Of a stretch of 64,000 nucleotides of DNA, positions 25,243-34,204 are shown piece by piece. Within the stretch, counting starts at the first letter, position 1; each line of letters starts with the position of its first letter. Below the pieces are notes generated by a model that ran no database searches, was not told where the DNA came from, and was given only the letters and a program-made list of their open reading frames with translations. This DNA comes from an uncultured Bacteroides sp. (lineage in GTDB: Bacteria > Bacteroidota > Bacteroidia > Bacteroidales > Bacteroidaceae). The stretch spans positions 1-64,000 of the forward strand of contig CALUOO010000011.1 in NCBI GenBank assembly GCA_944322345.1. The letters are read 5' to 3'. The position numbers and the translations under genes were made by a program.

Positions 25243-26053
25243 CTAATATTTTAAGTTCTTTCGTTAGCGGCGAGATGGCCGTGATGGATTGTTTGTATCT
25301 CAGATAGTCGTCGAATGTTACGTCAACATAGAATTGATATTCCCATTCACGCCCGATGATGGGCAACGACTGTATTTTGGTCAGATTGATTTTGTAGAAT
25401 GAGAGAATAGATAGTACTTGCGACAGACTTCCTTCGGTGTGGGGAAGTGTGAAAACCATGTTTGCTTTGTTGATTTTGCTTTTCTGTCTTAATTCGTCCA
25501 CTTGCCACGGATCGGCAACGACAAGAAAACGGGTGAAATTGTGTTTGTTGGTCTCTATGCCCTCTTGAAGCACTTTCATACCATACAGTTCTGCTGCAGC
25601 CCGCGAGCAGATGGCTGCGTGTCCCCGCAGGTTTTCGCGTTTGATGATTTCTGCGCTAAGTGCTGTGTCTTCTCCTTCTACAACTTTCAGCTGTGGGTGT
25701 TGATTCAGAAAATCGCGGCATTGCATCAGTGCGATGGGGTGTGAGTTCACCTCTTTCAGGTCTTCCCAGCTTTCGTCGGGCAGACAGACAAAACTGTGTG
25801 AGATGCGTAGTTTGTATTCACCGATAATCTGTGTGCCGCTTTGCCGCAACAGTTCGTTGTTGTGGAGCAGGCTACCTGCAATGGTATTTTCGATGGCAAG
25901 CATTCCGATGACCTGATTGTCTTTGTGGATGGCTGCAAATACATCTTCGAAGCTGGAGCAACAGATAAGTTCTATTTCCTCTCCCTCGAAATATCGGTGG
26001 GCGGCAATGTCGTGATATGAACCGATGGTTCCCTGGATAGCTATTTTTTTCAT
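25211..26053 (-). CDS. pheA: Prephenate dehydratase with ACT domain
   Basis: PheA converts prephenate to phenylpyruvate. The 280-residue protein has an N-terminal two-lobed catalytic domain (IQGTIGSYHDIAAHRYF, then IENTIAGSLLHNN and the TRFLVV motif, about 175-180). The C-terminal ACT domain, with TLPHTEGSLSQVLSILSFY (about 194-212), should bind phenylalanine for feedback inhibition. The ATG at 26053 sits 18 bases after the attenuator. It is the first enzyme gene of the aromatic operon. Confidence 0.94.
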   Translation of the reverse strand: MKKIAIQGTIGSYHDIAAHRYFEGEEIELICCSSFEDVFAAIHKDNQVIGMLAIENTIAGSLLHNNELLRQSGTQIIGEYKLRISHSFVCLPDESWEDLKEVNSHPIALMQCRDFLNQHPQLKVVEGEDTALSAEIIKRENLRGHAAICSRAAAELYGMKVLQEGIETNKHNFTRFLVVADPWQVDELRQKSKINKANMVFTLPHTEGSLSQVLSILSFYKINLTKIQSLPIIGREWEYQFYVDVTFDDYLRYKQSITAISPLTKELKILGEYAEGKSNV

Positions 26054-26070
26054 TGTTGTTGTAAATAAAA

Positions 26071-26104
26071 AAAATCCCGCATCCAATATTGGAGCGGGAT
26101 TTTA
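26071..26104 (-). terminator. Attenuator terminator of the aromatic operon
   Basis: On the minus strand AAAATCCCGC and GCGGGATTTT form the stem; an inner CCAATATTGG palindrome extends it, and eight T follow. It lies between the Phe/Tyr leader peptide and pheA. Its 5' arm TCCCGCTC (26092-26099) is exactly complementary to GAGCGGGA in the leader (26163-26170), giving an alternative antiterminator pairing. Confidence 0.88.
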
Positions 26105-26143
26105 TATGATTGATTTTTTTTTTTCAGTTCTTAAGCATCACTG

Positions 26144-26230
26144 TCACTTGATACATACAAACTCCCGCTCTACTTTGTGGCTAAAGTAAAAGTAAAAGAA
26201 GAAGTAATATGCATAAGTAAACGATTTCAT
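26144..26230 (-). CDS. Phe/Tyr-rich attenuation leader peptide
   Basis: A 28-codon gene. Residues 4-16 read FTYAYYFFFYFYF: six Phe and five Tyr in 13 codons. A basic tail and TGA follow. It starts at the ATG at 26230, about 36 bases after the predicted start site of the promoter at 26273-26303, and ends 40 bases before the terminator at 26071-26104. This is the layout of pheL/trpL-type leaders: a ribosome stalled on Phe or Tyr codons leaves GAGCGGGA (26163-26170) free to pair with the terminator arm and allow transcription. No Shine-Dalgarno is seen, as is usual in Bacteroides. Confidence 0.88.
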   Translation of the reverse strand: MKSFTYAYYFFFYFYFSHKVEREFVCIK

Positions 26231-26272
26231 ATAAATCTCTGACGTTTTGCTTTATTTGTTTGTTATCGGCGG

Positions 26273-26303
26273 CAAAAGTAATTCTTTTCTTTGAGTGTGC
26301 AAA
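26273..26303 (-). promoter_or_regulatory. Promoter of the aromatic amino acid operon
   Basis: On the minus strand TTTG (26300-26303), 19 bases, TACTTTTG (26273-26280): both boxes match the Bacteroides consensus exactly. Transcription should begin near 26266, before the leader peptide. Confidence 0.88.
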
Positions 26304-26419
26304 TAAAAAAGAATAATTATTTGCTTCTTTATAACAGTTTTTTCTGAAAAGCTGTTTTCTTGCCGATATCTGTTATGGAAATGACATTTTTATTGTTTTC
26401 TCTGCAGCCTGTCTATAGG

Positions 26420-26770
26420 TTATCCTCCTACTCCTTTGGTCTGAGTATACCCTTCTTTGATGAGCAGGTCGATAATCTTGGCTTTGAAGTCTCCTTGTAT
26501 GATGATTTCTCCCTCTTTTGCCGTTCCTCCTACGCCACATTTGCTTTTCAGCAGTTTGCCGAGTGTTTTCAGGTCTTCTTCTGTTCCTGCGAATCCGGTG
26601 ATAAGCGTCACTACTTTTCCACCTCGGTTTTTACGGTCGAGTGATACTCTTAGCTTCTGTTTGTTTTTCTCCGGAGTAGATTCTTCCGCCTGTTCCTCGG
26701 TTTCGTATTTGAAATCTGGGTTGGTGGAATATACAATATTCAGTCTTTCTTTCCAGTCATTCTTTTTCAT
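26420..26770 (-). CDS. SUI1/eIF1-like translation factor
   Basis: A 116-residue protein whose C-terminal 80 residues form a SUI1 domain: RVSLDRKNRGGKVVTLITGF (about 41-60), then KCGVGGTAKEGEIIIQGDF and the end KEGYTQTKGVGG. The bacterial relative is YciH, a non-essential factor like eIF1 that may check initiation fidelity. The N-terminal 40 residues are charged. It has its own promoter at 26797-26827 and is separated from the aromatic operon promoter by about 116 bases. Confidence 0.92.
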   Translation of the reverse strand: MKKNDWKERLNIVYSTNPDFKYETEEQAEESTPEKNKQKLRVSLDRKNRGGKVVTLITGFAGTEEDLKTLGKLLKSKCGVGGTAKEGEIIIQGDFKAKIIDLLIKEGYTQTKGVGG

Positions 26771-26796
26771 ACTGATTGATGATTTCGTTTGGGCTT

Positions 26797-26827
26797 CAAA
26801 AATAGAAAACTTGTTGTAAAGTTCAAA
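26797..26827 (-). promoter_or_regulatory. Promoter of the SUI1 gene
   Basis: On the minus strand TTTG (26824-26827), 19 bases, TATTTTTG (26797-26804): exact two-box Bacteroides promoter, 27 bases before the start codon. Confidence 0.85.
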
Positions 26828-26894
26828 ATCAGCGGCTGGTATCTGTTTGGGGAATCTTTAGTATGATTATTGCTTTCCTCCCGTTCTCTTATTT

Positions 26895-26982
26895 CGTATC
26901 ACTTATGTTTTCCTTTCGTATCACTATTGTAATACGAACGTTTTACTAGTGTGATACTAACGTATAACTAAAGTGATACGTA
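26895..26982. repeat. Four 22-bp palindromic tandem units
   Basis: Units start at 26895, 26917, 26939 and 26961. Their left arms read CGTATCACT, CGTATCACT, CGTTTTACT and CGTATAACT; right arms of units 2-4 read GTAATACG, GTGATACT and GTGATACG. The ideal unit is CGTATCACTATAGTGATACGAA-like. The cluster sits between the divergent SUI1 and rex promoters. It is the closest relative of the cluster at 60282. The remaining bases 26983-27144 hold no gene that I can see. Confidence 0.9.
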
Positions 26983-27144
26983 ATAAAATAGCAAAGAAAA
27001 ACGTTTGTCCTTTACACAGAAAGGCAATACGCTTCGCAGGAATTCTGGCTAATGGTTATGAAAAAAAGGCGGACTGTGTCGGGACAGGCTCTTAATCTCT
27101 ATTAAGGTTTTGGGGTATGAGATTGTCAGTCTGAAAAAATAATG

Positions 27145-27152
27145 TACTTTTG
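27145..27152 (+). promoter_or_regulatory. -7 box of the rex operon
   Basis: TACTTTTG, exact to consensus, with a partial -33 (ATTG, 19 bases upstream). The leader to the rex ATG is about 95 bases. Confidence 0.65.
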
Positions 27153-27253
27153 CAAAAATAAGTATATGAGTTTCTTCGTTTGTAGGTTTCTTGGCTCCTT
27201 TTCTTTTCGGAAAGGCGGAAGCTTATGAACTTAAAACCAATTTAGTAAGCAGT

Positions 27254-27907
27254 ATGAGCACTTCTGTACGGAAAGAGGCGGATAAAGTGCCGGAACCTAC
27301 CTTACGGCGACTTCCATGGTATCTGTCGAACATAAAGCTGATGAAGGAGAGAGGAGAACGGTATGTCTCTTCTACTCAGATCTCAAAAGAGATTAACATT
27401 GATGCGTCACAAATAGCCAAGGACTTGTCTTACGTCAATATTTCTGGACGTACAAGAGTGGGGTATAACATTGATGCATTGATCGAGGTGCTGGAGACTT
27501 TTCTGGGCTTCACCAATATGCACAAGGCTTTTCTGTTTGGAGTAGGTAGTCTGGGAGGTGCGTTGTTGCGCGATTCCGGTCTGCATCATTTCGGTCTGGA
27601 AATAGTAGCGGCTTTTGATGTAAATCCTCAGTTGATAGGAAAGGACATTAACGGCATTCCTATTTTCCATTCTGACGACTTTGAGCGGAAGATGCAGGAG
27701 TATGATGTGAACATAGGAGTGCTGACGGTACCTATTAACATAGCTCAGGAAATTACAGATAAGATGGTGGCAGGCGGTATCAAGGCGGTGTGGAACTTTA
27801 CACCGTTCCGTATCCGAGTGCCCGAACCGATTGTAGTACAGAATACTTCTTTGTACGCTCATTTGGCTGTTATGTTCAACCGGTTGAATTTTAATGAAAT
27901 AAAATAG
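27254..27907 (+). CDS. rex: Redox-sensing repressor Rex
   Basis: Rex represses fermentation and respiration genes and leaves DNA when NADH rises. The 217-residue protein has an N-terminal winged helix (VPEPTLRRLPWYL, then YVSSTQISKEINIDASQIAK) and a Rossmann domain with FGVGSLGGALL (about 93-103). The ATG at 27254 is the natural start; a longer reading from 27191 would add 21 unrelated residues. It overlaps nothing and is followed by a fumarylacetoacetase-family gene after 2 bases. Confidence 0.94.
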   Translation: MSTSVRKEADKVPEPTLRRLPWYLSNIKLMKERGERYVSSTQISKEINIDASQIAKDLSYVNISGRTRVGYNIDALIEVLETFLGFTNMHKAFLFGVGSLGGALLRDSGLHHFGLEIVAAFDVNPQLIGKDINGIPIFHSDDFERKMQEYDVNIGVLTVPINIAQEITDKMVAGGIKAVWNFTPFRIRVPEPIVVQNTSLYAHLAVMFNRLNFNEIK

Positions 27908-27909
27908 CG

Positions 27910-28524
27910 ATGAAAATTATTGCCGTAGGAATGAATTATGCCCTGCACAACAAGGAGTTGGGGCATGGTCAACCCAGTCAGGAACCGGTCATCTTTATGA
28001 AACCCGATTCGGCTATACTGAAAGACGGAAAGCCGTTTTTTATCCCCGACTTTTCGGATGAGATACATTACGAAACCGAGCTGGTGGTACGTATCAACAG
28101 ATTGGGTAAGAACATTGCTCCTCGTTTTGCCTCGCGCTATTACGACGCTGTCACCGTAGGTATTGATTTTACGGCACGCGATCTTCAGCGTAAGTTCCGC
28201 GAACAGGGTTATCCGTGGGAGCTTTGCAAGAGCTTCGATTCGTCGGCAGCCATCGGTACGTTTGTCCCCATAGAACGTTATAAGGATATTCAAAACCTGA
28301 ATTTCGGTCTGGAAATAGACGGGCGTGAGGTGCAACGCGGATGTACGGCAGACATGTTGTTTAAGGTCGATGACATCATTGCCTATGTCAGCCGGTTCAT
28401 GACGCTGAAAATTGGCGATTTGCTGTTTACAGGGACACCTGCGGGAGTTGGTCCTGTCAGCATCGGGCAGCATTTACAGGGTTATCTGGAGGGAGAAAAG
28501 TTACTCGACTTCTACGTCCGGTAA
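27910..28524 (+). CDS. Fumarylacetoacetate hydrolase-family enzyme
   Basis: A 204-residue FAH-family protein. It has FMKPDSAI, the metal ligands in HYETELVVRI (two Glu, about 57-66), the DFTARDLQ segment and GTPAGVGPV near the C-terminus. Single-domain members act on acylpyruvates or oxaloacetate (decarboxylase or hydrolase); the substrate cannot be told here. It lies 2 bases after rex and 30 before ispF, so it is in the rex operon. Confidence 0.88.
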   Translation: MKIIAVGMNYALHNKELGHGQPSQEPVIFMKPDSAILKDGKPFFIPDFSDEIHYETELVVRINRLGKNIAPRFASRYYDAVTVGIDFTARDLQRKFREQGYPWELCKSFDSSAAIGTFVPIERYKDIQNLNFGLEIDGREVQRGCTADMLFKVDDIIAYVSRFMTLKIGDLLFTGTPAGVGPVSIGQHLQGYLEGEKLLDFYVR

Positions 28525-28554
28525 GCAGACTTGTCAACTAATAAACAGAACAAT

Positions 28555-29037
28555 ATGAAAATCAGAGTGGGATTTGGGTTCGATGTACACCGTCTGGTGG
28601 AAGGACGTGAGCTGTGGCTGGGAGGTATTCAGCTGGAACACTGCAAGGGATTGCTGGGGCATTCGGATGCCGATGTGTTGATTCATGCCATTTGTGATGC
28701 ACTGTTGGGAGCAGCCAATATGCGCGATATAGGTTATCACTTTCCCGATACGGCAGGCGAGTTCAAGAACATTGACAGCAAGATTCTGTTGAAACGGACG
28801 GTGGAACTGATTGCTACAAAAGGATACAGGGTAGGAAACATTGATGCTACGGTCTGTGCCGAGCGACCTAAACTGAAAGCGCATATTCCTGCCATGCAGG
28901 AGACGCTTGCCGGAGTGATGGGGATTGATGCCGACGATGTGTCCATTAAAGCTACTACTACCGAGAGACTAGGGTTTACCGGACGTGAAGAGGGTATTTC
29001 GGCATATGCCACTGTGCTGATAGAAAAAACATGTTAG
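28555..29037 (+). CDS. ispF: 2-C-methyl-D-erythritol 2,4-cyclodiphosphate synthase
   Basis: IspF closes the cyclodiphosphate in the non-mevalonate isoprenoid pathway. The 160-residue protein starts MKIRVGFGFDVHRLV, with Asp and His zinc ligands, then HSDADVLIHAICDALLGAA (His ligand about 44) and the C-terminal TTERLGFTGREEGI. The ATG at 28555 is chosen; an upstream start adds eight residues with no match. Last gene of the rex run. Confidence 0.96.
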   Translation: MKIRVGFGFDVHRLVEGRELWLGGIQLEHCKGLLGHSDADVLIHAICDALLGAANMRDIGYHFPDTAGEFKNIDSKILLKRTVELIATKGYRVGNIDATVCAERPKLKAHIPAMQETLAGVMGIDADDVSIKATTTERLGFTGREEGISAYATVLIEKTC

Positions 29038-29118
29038 CAGGTTTTGTCGGTTTGTGAGGCTGACCCATGACAGACAAAACAAGAAGACTTATGAACTGAA
29101 TAACTAATTATTTAAGAG

Positions 29119-30120
29119 ATGAAAAACAAATTTCTGAGCTTTTGTATGGCAATGTTCTTGTTGGGAACAAATGCTTCTTTTAGCCTTGCTCAAGAGGGCG
29201 GTTTGAAATTCAACAAAGACGGTAAATTTAAGATAGTGCAATTTACCGATGTTCATTTTCAGTATAAGAATCCTGCTTCGGATGTGGCTTTGGAACGCAT
29301 AAACGAAGTGTTGGATGCAGAATCACCCGATTTGGTGGTTTTTACAGGTGATGTTGTCTTCTCTGTTCCGGCCGACTCTGGAATGCTCAAGGTCTTGGAG
29401 CCTGTCAGTAAACGGGGAATTCCCTTTGTTGTTACATTTGGCAATCATGACGATGAGCAGAAGATGAGTCGTCAGCAATTGTATGATTTGATACGCAGTG
29501 TTCCCGGTAATCTCTCTCCCGAACGGGGAGAAGCTTCTTCGCCGGACTATGTTCTGCCGGTGTTCTCTTCTACTGACAACAGCAAGGAAGCAGCCTTGGT
29601 CTATTGTCTGGATTCGCGTTCTTATTCTCCTTTGAAGGATGTGAAAGGATATGCATGGTTCACGTTCGATCAGGTGAAGTGGTATCGTGACCGCAGTGCC
29701 GAGTATACTGCACGAAATGGAGGAACTCCTCTGCCGGCGCTTGCATTTTTCCACATCCCGTTGCCCGAATACAATGAAGCTTCTGCCGATGAGAATGCTA
29801 TTTTCCGGGGAACCCGCATGGAAGAGGCGTGTGCACCTAAAATAAATACAGGAATGTTTGCCGCCATGAAAGAATCTGGCGACGTAATGGGAGTATTTGT
29901 CGGCCATGATCATGATAACGATTATGCAGTGATGTGGAAGAATATACTGCTTGCTTATGGACGTTATACAGGAGGAAATACTGTATACAATCATTTGCCG
30001 AACGGTGCGCGTATCATTGAGCTGAAAGAGGGTACGCGGACATTTACTTCATGGATCCGCCTGAAAGGTGAGGTCATCGATAAAGTTGCCTATCCGGACA
30101 GCTTTGTCAAGAAAGATTAG
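29119..30120 (+). CDS. Secreted calcineurin-like phosphoesterase
   Basis: A 333-residue protein with a signal peptide (ending near SLAQ, about 25). Metal motifs of the metallophosphoesterase fold are QFTDVHFQ (Asp and His), VFTGDVV, FGNHDDE, FFHIPLPE and VGHDHDND. It resembles purple acid phosphatase/Icc-type members, with a fibronectin-less compact form. Substrate unknown. Its 3' end overlaps the convergent DUF3820-like gene by 14 bases. Confidence 0.88.
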   Translation: MKNKFLSFCMAMFLLGTNASFSLAQEGGLKFNKDGKFKIVQFTDVHFQYKNPASDVALERINEVLDAESPDLVVFTGDVVFSVPADSGMLKVLEPVSKRGIPFVVTFGNHDDEQKMSRQQLYDLIRSVPGNLSPERGEASSPDYVLPVFSSTDNSKEAALVYCLDSRSYSPLKDVKGYAWFTFDQVKWYRDRSAEYTARNGGTPLPALAFFHIPLPEYNEASADENAIFRGTRMEEACAPKINTGMFAAMKESGDVMGVFVGHDHDNDYAVMWKNILLAYGRYTGGNTVYNHLPNGARIIELKEGTRTFTSWIRLKGEVIDKVAYPDSFVKKD

Positions 30121-30985
30121 AGGTATGTTGCAGATTGGCCAGCTTTACATGGCTGAGCCGTGTGTAGCGTTTGCCATAGCTTTCGTATTTGCGTGATACA
30201 CGCGCAGAAGCGATATATACAATTTCTCCCGGGCGGTAGGCATGTTCCCGTCCGGGAAGTTTCCCGGATTCAGAGCTTGGAAATTGCGGAGGAACGACAA
30301 TCACAACCAAGTTCCCGTGAATGTCTGTTAATGTCAGTATCTGCTTGACAAAAAACTGTGGAATGCCTCCGTTGACTCTTGTCTTGTACGGGTCGTCTTC
30401 CAATCTTATGCGAAGTACCTTCAGTTGCAGATTATTTACTCTCTCACCCAGTTCTCCCAAATAATTGCTGGCGCGTGGTGTCTCTTTGGCACGGCGCAAC
30501 ATCAGATCCAGATGTACAGAGTGGTATGCTTGGGCTATTTTTACAAACCGCTCCTGTTTGGGGATTCTTGGGGTAAACTTATAAGCTATCCAGCTGACAT
30601 AGGCGGGGTCAATCTTCAGAATTTCGTGTAGAAAATGTCCCCGGTATTTGCCGAAGAATATCAAGTCGTCTCCATTGCTGCGCATGCGCTTTTCGTTATA
30701 GGGCACGATAAAAATGCAGCGTCTTGAATAATAGAGCATGGTACTTGCTATGCGCAAGGCGATGTGTACGTCTGTTGAAAGGTCACAAATGTAAAGGATG
30801 GTCTGGCGTTCGGTCAGCGGAGAGTAAAGCCAAAGCGTATAGGATGATTTTTCTGCTTGTGGAGGCACAACCAGATAGGCTCCTGCTTCTTTGAAGGATG
30901 CTCTTCCTTGGTTGTACTTGTTCAGTTTGGTGTACAACAACGCTGTCTCTTGTTCGGAAATACCCGGAAGTCTTGGTTCAGCCAT
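30107..30985 (-). CDS. DUF3820-like domain protein
   Basis: A 292-residue cytoplasmic protein with no clear overall name. The middle segment FGKYRGHFLHEILKIDPAYV then SWIAYKF (about 112-140) matches the FGKYKG...DPGYxxW pattern of the DUF3820 (quorum-sensing regulated virulence factor-like) domain, found beside nuclease domains. The N-terminal part and the Arg/Lys-rich C-terminus are not assigned. Convergent overlap with the phosphoesterase gene. It has a perfect promoter at 31009-31040. Confidence 0.6.
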   Translation of the reverse strand: MAEPRLPGISEQETALLYTKLNKYNQGRASFKEAGAYLVVPPQAEKSSYTLWLYSPLTERQTILYICDLSTDVHIALRIASTMLYYSRRCIFIVPYNEKRMRSNGDDLIFFGKYRGHFLHEILKIDPAYVSWIAYKFTPRIPKQERFVKIAQAYHSVHLDLMLRRAKETPRASNYLGELGERVNNLQLKVLRIRLEDDPYKTRVNGGIPQFFVKQILTLTDIHGNLVVIVVPPQFPSSESGKLPGREHAYRPGEIVYIASARVSRKYESYGKRYTRLSHVKLANLQHTSNLS

Positions 30986-31008
30986 TGTTCCCTCCTGCTT
31001 TGTTTTCC

Positions 31009-31040
31009 CAAATATAAGAAATATTTTTTACTTTGTCAAA
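31009..31040 (-). promoter_or_regulatory. Promoter of the DUF3820-like gene
   Basis: On the minus strand TTTG (31037-31040), 20 bases, TATATTTG (31009-31016): exact to the Bacteroides consensus. Confidence 0.83.
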
Positions 31041-31207
31041 CTTCGGAAACTGCAAAAGGCTACTTAAACCTGTTTTGGCATAAATTTTTGCTTTGTTTTT
31101 AGATTTTTAGAAGCTGTTCCCCTGCTTCCGGAACTTGCGAATGCTCTCATACACAATTCTTAGAGCACGAACGGGTTAATTGGGGAACATGTGAAAGAAT
31201 CAAGCTG

Positions 31208-34204
31208 TCAGCTATTGATGGCTTGATAGATTACTTCCTGTATTTGTTCGCGGATATTCAGTTGCTGCAGCTTCAGATTGGTAGGATCGGGATAGATACG
31301 GTTACTCAGGAATACATATACCAGACGGTTGACCGGATCTACCCATGCGCATGTTCCGGTGAATCCGATATGACCATATACATCGGCAGGAGCACAGGTA
31401 CAACAGGGACTTTTGGAGGGATTCCGAGTATCCGGTTTGTCGAATCCCAGTCCTCGGCGGCTGATGTGGGATACTTCGGTTGTGAATAACTGGCAGGTCT
31501 CTTTGCTGAGGTAGCGCTTCCCGTTCAGCTCTCCCTGATTCAGCAGCATCTGATAAATCTGGGCAACCTCACGGGCATTTGAAAACAGACCGGCATTTCC
31601 GGAAACTCCTCCCTGAAAGGCGGCTGTTTCGTCGTGGACAAAGCCTCGCAGGGTAGTCTTACGTAGGAAACGGTCGACGGCAGAGGGGACGATGGCAGAT
31701 TTGGGAAAGCGTGTCAGCGGCAGATAACCTGTTCGTGACAGCCCCATTGGTTCATAGAACTCGCGTTGCAGGTAGACATCCATGGGCATTTGGGCAAGCT
31801 GCTCTGCCAGTAGACGCAGTAGGATAAAGCCTACATCGCTATAACGGTATGTCCTCGATTTCATGGGAGCTTCAACAATCTTACGTTCCATTTCCTTTTG
31901 GAATGTGGGGCTGAGCCACAAGTGGTCGGCTATTTGCAGTGAATATCCTTCTTGTGGAGTGGAGGAAACATATTCTTTCTTGAATGTAAAGTTGGGATTT
32001 CCCCAGAAGGAAGCTCCCAATCGCACGGTGTGTCTTGCATCTTTCCGTCCACTGAACAGTCTGCCTGTATAGCTCTCATTGTCGATAGCCTCCGGATAGA
32101 GGGCAATGCCCGAAGGCAATCCGGACTGGTGGTAAAGTACTTCACGGATAGTGATGTTCTGTTTGTTACTTCCCCGAAGGAAGGGTAAATAGGCTGATAG
32201 TTTGTCCGAAAGATTGAATAACCCTTTGTCGTAGAGTTTCATTAGTGCAAGCAGTGTTCCGGTCGTTTTGGATAGAGAGGCCAGATCGTAGATGTCGGTA
32301 GGCTGCACTGCACTACTTCCTTCTCCCGAATGAGTTCCATAAGCTTTGTCGAGCATGACGGCTCCGTCTTTCAGTATCACGATCTGACAACCGGGATAGG
32401 CTTTCTGTCGGATTCCTTCCAGTGCTATGGAGTCGATCTGGCGCATAAAGGAGTCGTATGGCACATATTCTTGTGGAACAAAACGACGTGGAGTCTGTGG
32501 AGTGATAGTAGCTCCTTCGCCTGCTTTGAACAGTTTGCCCAGACTGGCAGACAAACGCCCGTCTGCTGTGGCTTTGGCAAACAGTATGTCGGCAGTCTGC
32601 CGCTGCAGATAACTTTCGTTGCTGTGTGTCAGGACAACGGCTGAGGCTTTCCGTACGTTCTTTTCTATCTGTAGCATTGTTTTCCCGGGCGTAAAGAACA
32701 GGTATACAACCGGGCTCTCTGTAGTAAACTCATTGAAAAAAGGCTGGTAGGCTGATAGCCGTTGTGCGGTTACTGCCACGATAATCCGTTCGCAGGCTGC
32801 CAGCGAGTCTTTCAACTGACGTGCCTGTGCTCCCGACAGATGGGCGGGCAACTGAAAACGTCTGAGCTGGGTATAGCGTCTGAGTTGTCGGGCTAATGTG
32901 TCAGCCGCACCGGTTTCACCCACCTCCAGCAAGGCAGTTGTGTGTGAGGTATCGGGTGTTAAGGGGAGCTGATTGCGTGTATTGCCCAATACCGTAATGG
33001 CTGCCAGATTGAGCCGCTTTATCAGTTCGTATGCCTGCGGTGTATTGATTCTTTCTTTTAGTCCAGACAGTTGTATGGACGGTTTTTCTGTCAATCCCAA
33101 TGCATATTTGTATGTCAATACTTTGCGGCATTTCCTGTCGATCTCTTCTTCGCTGATCTCTCCTTTGCCGATAGCTTTCATGACTGCTGCGATTTCGGCT
33201 TTCAGATTGGGCGGAGACAATACCATATCGTTGCCGGCTTTAAGTGCTTTCAGGCATAGAGGCTGGTGTCCGGCTACTCCTTTCATTGCCAGTGCGTCGG
33301 TAAATACAAGTCCCTTGAAGCCCAGTTCTCCTTTTAGCGTACCTTCGATAATATTCTGTGACAGGGAAGAGGGCAGGCCGTTTTCCGGTTCGAGTGCGGG
33401 AACTTGCAGATGTCCCACCATGACTCCGCTCATTCCTGCCTGGATGGCTTTGCTGAAAGGATACAGCTCTACGCTGTCGAGCCGTTCGCGAGAGAAGGAC
33501 AGGAGTGGAAGCGACTTATGTGAGTCAGTATCCGTATCTCCATGTCCGGGGAAGTGCTTGCATACTGATAGCACTCCTCCCTCTTCCAGACCGGATGCAT
33601 ATGCTATCACCTTCTCGGCTACCAGTCCGGGATCTTCGCCAAACGACCGGGTGTTGATGACCGGGTTGTTGGGATTGATGTTGACATCGGCTACAGGGGC
33701 AAAATTGACGTGTACTCCCATCAGTCTGCATTGACGTGCCATCTCTTTGCCATACTCGTAGATGAGCCGGTTGTCGCGGATGCATCCCAGTATCATGTTA
33801 CGGGGGAAAACGGGAGTCTCTTTCAGTCGCATTGCCAGCCCCCATTCACCGTCGAATGTGAGCATCAGAGGAACTTTTGCCATTTGCTGTGCCTGATTGG
33901 TCAGCTCCACCTGATTTTCCACTTTTCCTCCCGAGAACAGGAGTCCTCCTACTTTATGGGTGTTGACGGCTTCTTTCAGCAATGACAGGTTTTGTTTTGT
34001 AGTCAGCGGAGCAATGGTATAGACAAACAATTGCCCCACTTTTTCCTTCAGCGTGAGTTTCTCCATCACAGAATCTACCCATTGCGTACATCGGTCGTCT
34101 TTACTGACTTTGGAGAGTATCAATGGCTCATTTGCCGTTTTTTCTTGCGCATGTACCGGAAGAAGGCAGATGCACATTATGAATAAATGGATCAGTGTTT
34201 TCAT
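31208..34204 (-). CDS. GH3 glycosidase fused to class C beta-lactamase-like domain
   Basis: A 998-residue secreted protein (signal ending near PVHAQ, about 20). Residues about 35-580 are a GH3 enzyme of the NagZ (beta-N-acetylglucosaminidase) type: KHFPGHGDTDTDSHKSLP, and nucleophile Asp in FTDALAMKGV. Residues about 600-998 are a serine beta-lactamase/esterase domain: SLSK in DLASLSKTTGT (SxxK), YSD, and HIGFTGT near the end. This fusion is known in Bacteroidota and probably works on peptidoglycan fragments in the periplasm; the reaction of the second domain is not known. ATGA overlap with the metallophosphatase gene upstream. Confidence 0.9.
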   Translation of the reverse strand: MKTLIHLFIMCICLLPVHAQEKTANEPLILSKVSKDDRCTQWVDSVMEKLTLKEKVGQLFVYTIAPLTTKQNLSLLKEAVNTHKVGGLLFSGGKVENQVELTNQAQQMAKVPLMLTFDGEWGLAMRLKETPVFPRNMILGCIRDNRLIYEYGKEMARQCRLMGVHVNFAPVADVNINPNNPVINTRSFGEDPGLVAEKVIAYASGLEEGGVLSVCKHFPGHGDTDTDSHKSLPLLSFSRERLDSVELYPFSKAIQAGMSGVMVGHLQVPALEPENGLPSSLSQNIIEGTLKGELGFKGLVFTDALAMKGVAGHQPLCLKALKAGNDMVLSPPNLKAEIAAVMKAIGKGEISEEEIDRKCRKVLTYKYALGLTEKPSIQLSGLKERINTPQAYELIKRLNLAAITVLGNTRNQLPLTPDTSHTTALLEVGETGAADTLARQLRRYTQLRRFQLPAHLSGAQARQLKDSLAACERIIVAVTAQRLSAYQPFFNEFTTESPVVYLFFTPGKTMLQIEKNVRKASAVVLTHSNESYLQRQTADILFAKATADGRLSASLGKLFKAGEGATITPQTPRRFVPQEYVPYDSFMRQIDSIALEGIRQKAYPGCQIVILKDGAVMLDKAYGTHSGEGSSAVQPTDIYDLASLSKTTGTLLALMKLYDKGLFNLSDKLSAYLPFLRGSNKQNITIREVLYHQSGLPSGIALYPEAIDNESYTGRLFSGRKDARHTVRLGASFWGNPNFTFKKEYVSSTPQEGYSLQIADHLWLSPTFQKEMERKIVEAPMKSRTYRYSDVGFILLRLLAEQLAQMPMDVYLQREFYEPMGLSRTGYLPLTRFPKSAIVPSAVDRFLRKTTLRGFVHDETAAFQGGVSGNAGLFSNAREVAQIYQMLLNQGELNGKRYLSKETCQLFTTEVSHISRRGLGFDKPDTRNPSKSPCCTCAPADVYGHIGFTGTCAWVDPVNRLVYVFLSNRIYPDPTNLKLQQLNIREQIQEVIYQAINS

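Noticed and set aside
31111..31184. Nested inverted repeats GTTCCCC/GGGGAAC and TGCTCT/AGAGCA upstream of the DUF3820-like gene, as a fifth palindromic cluster
   Set aside because: No convincing 22-bp periodicity could be found, and spacing between arms is irregular.
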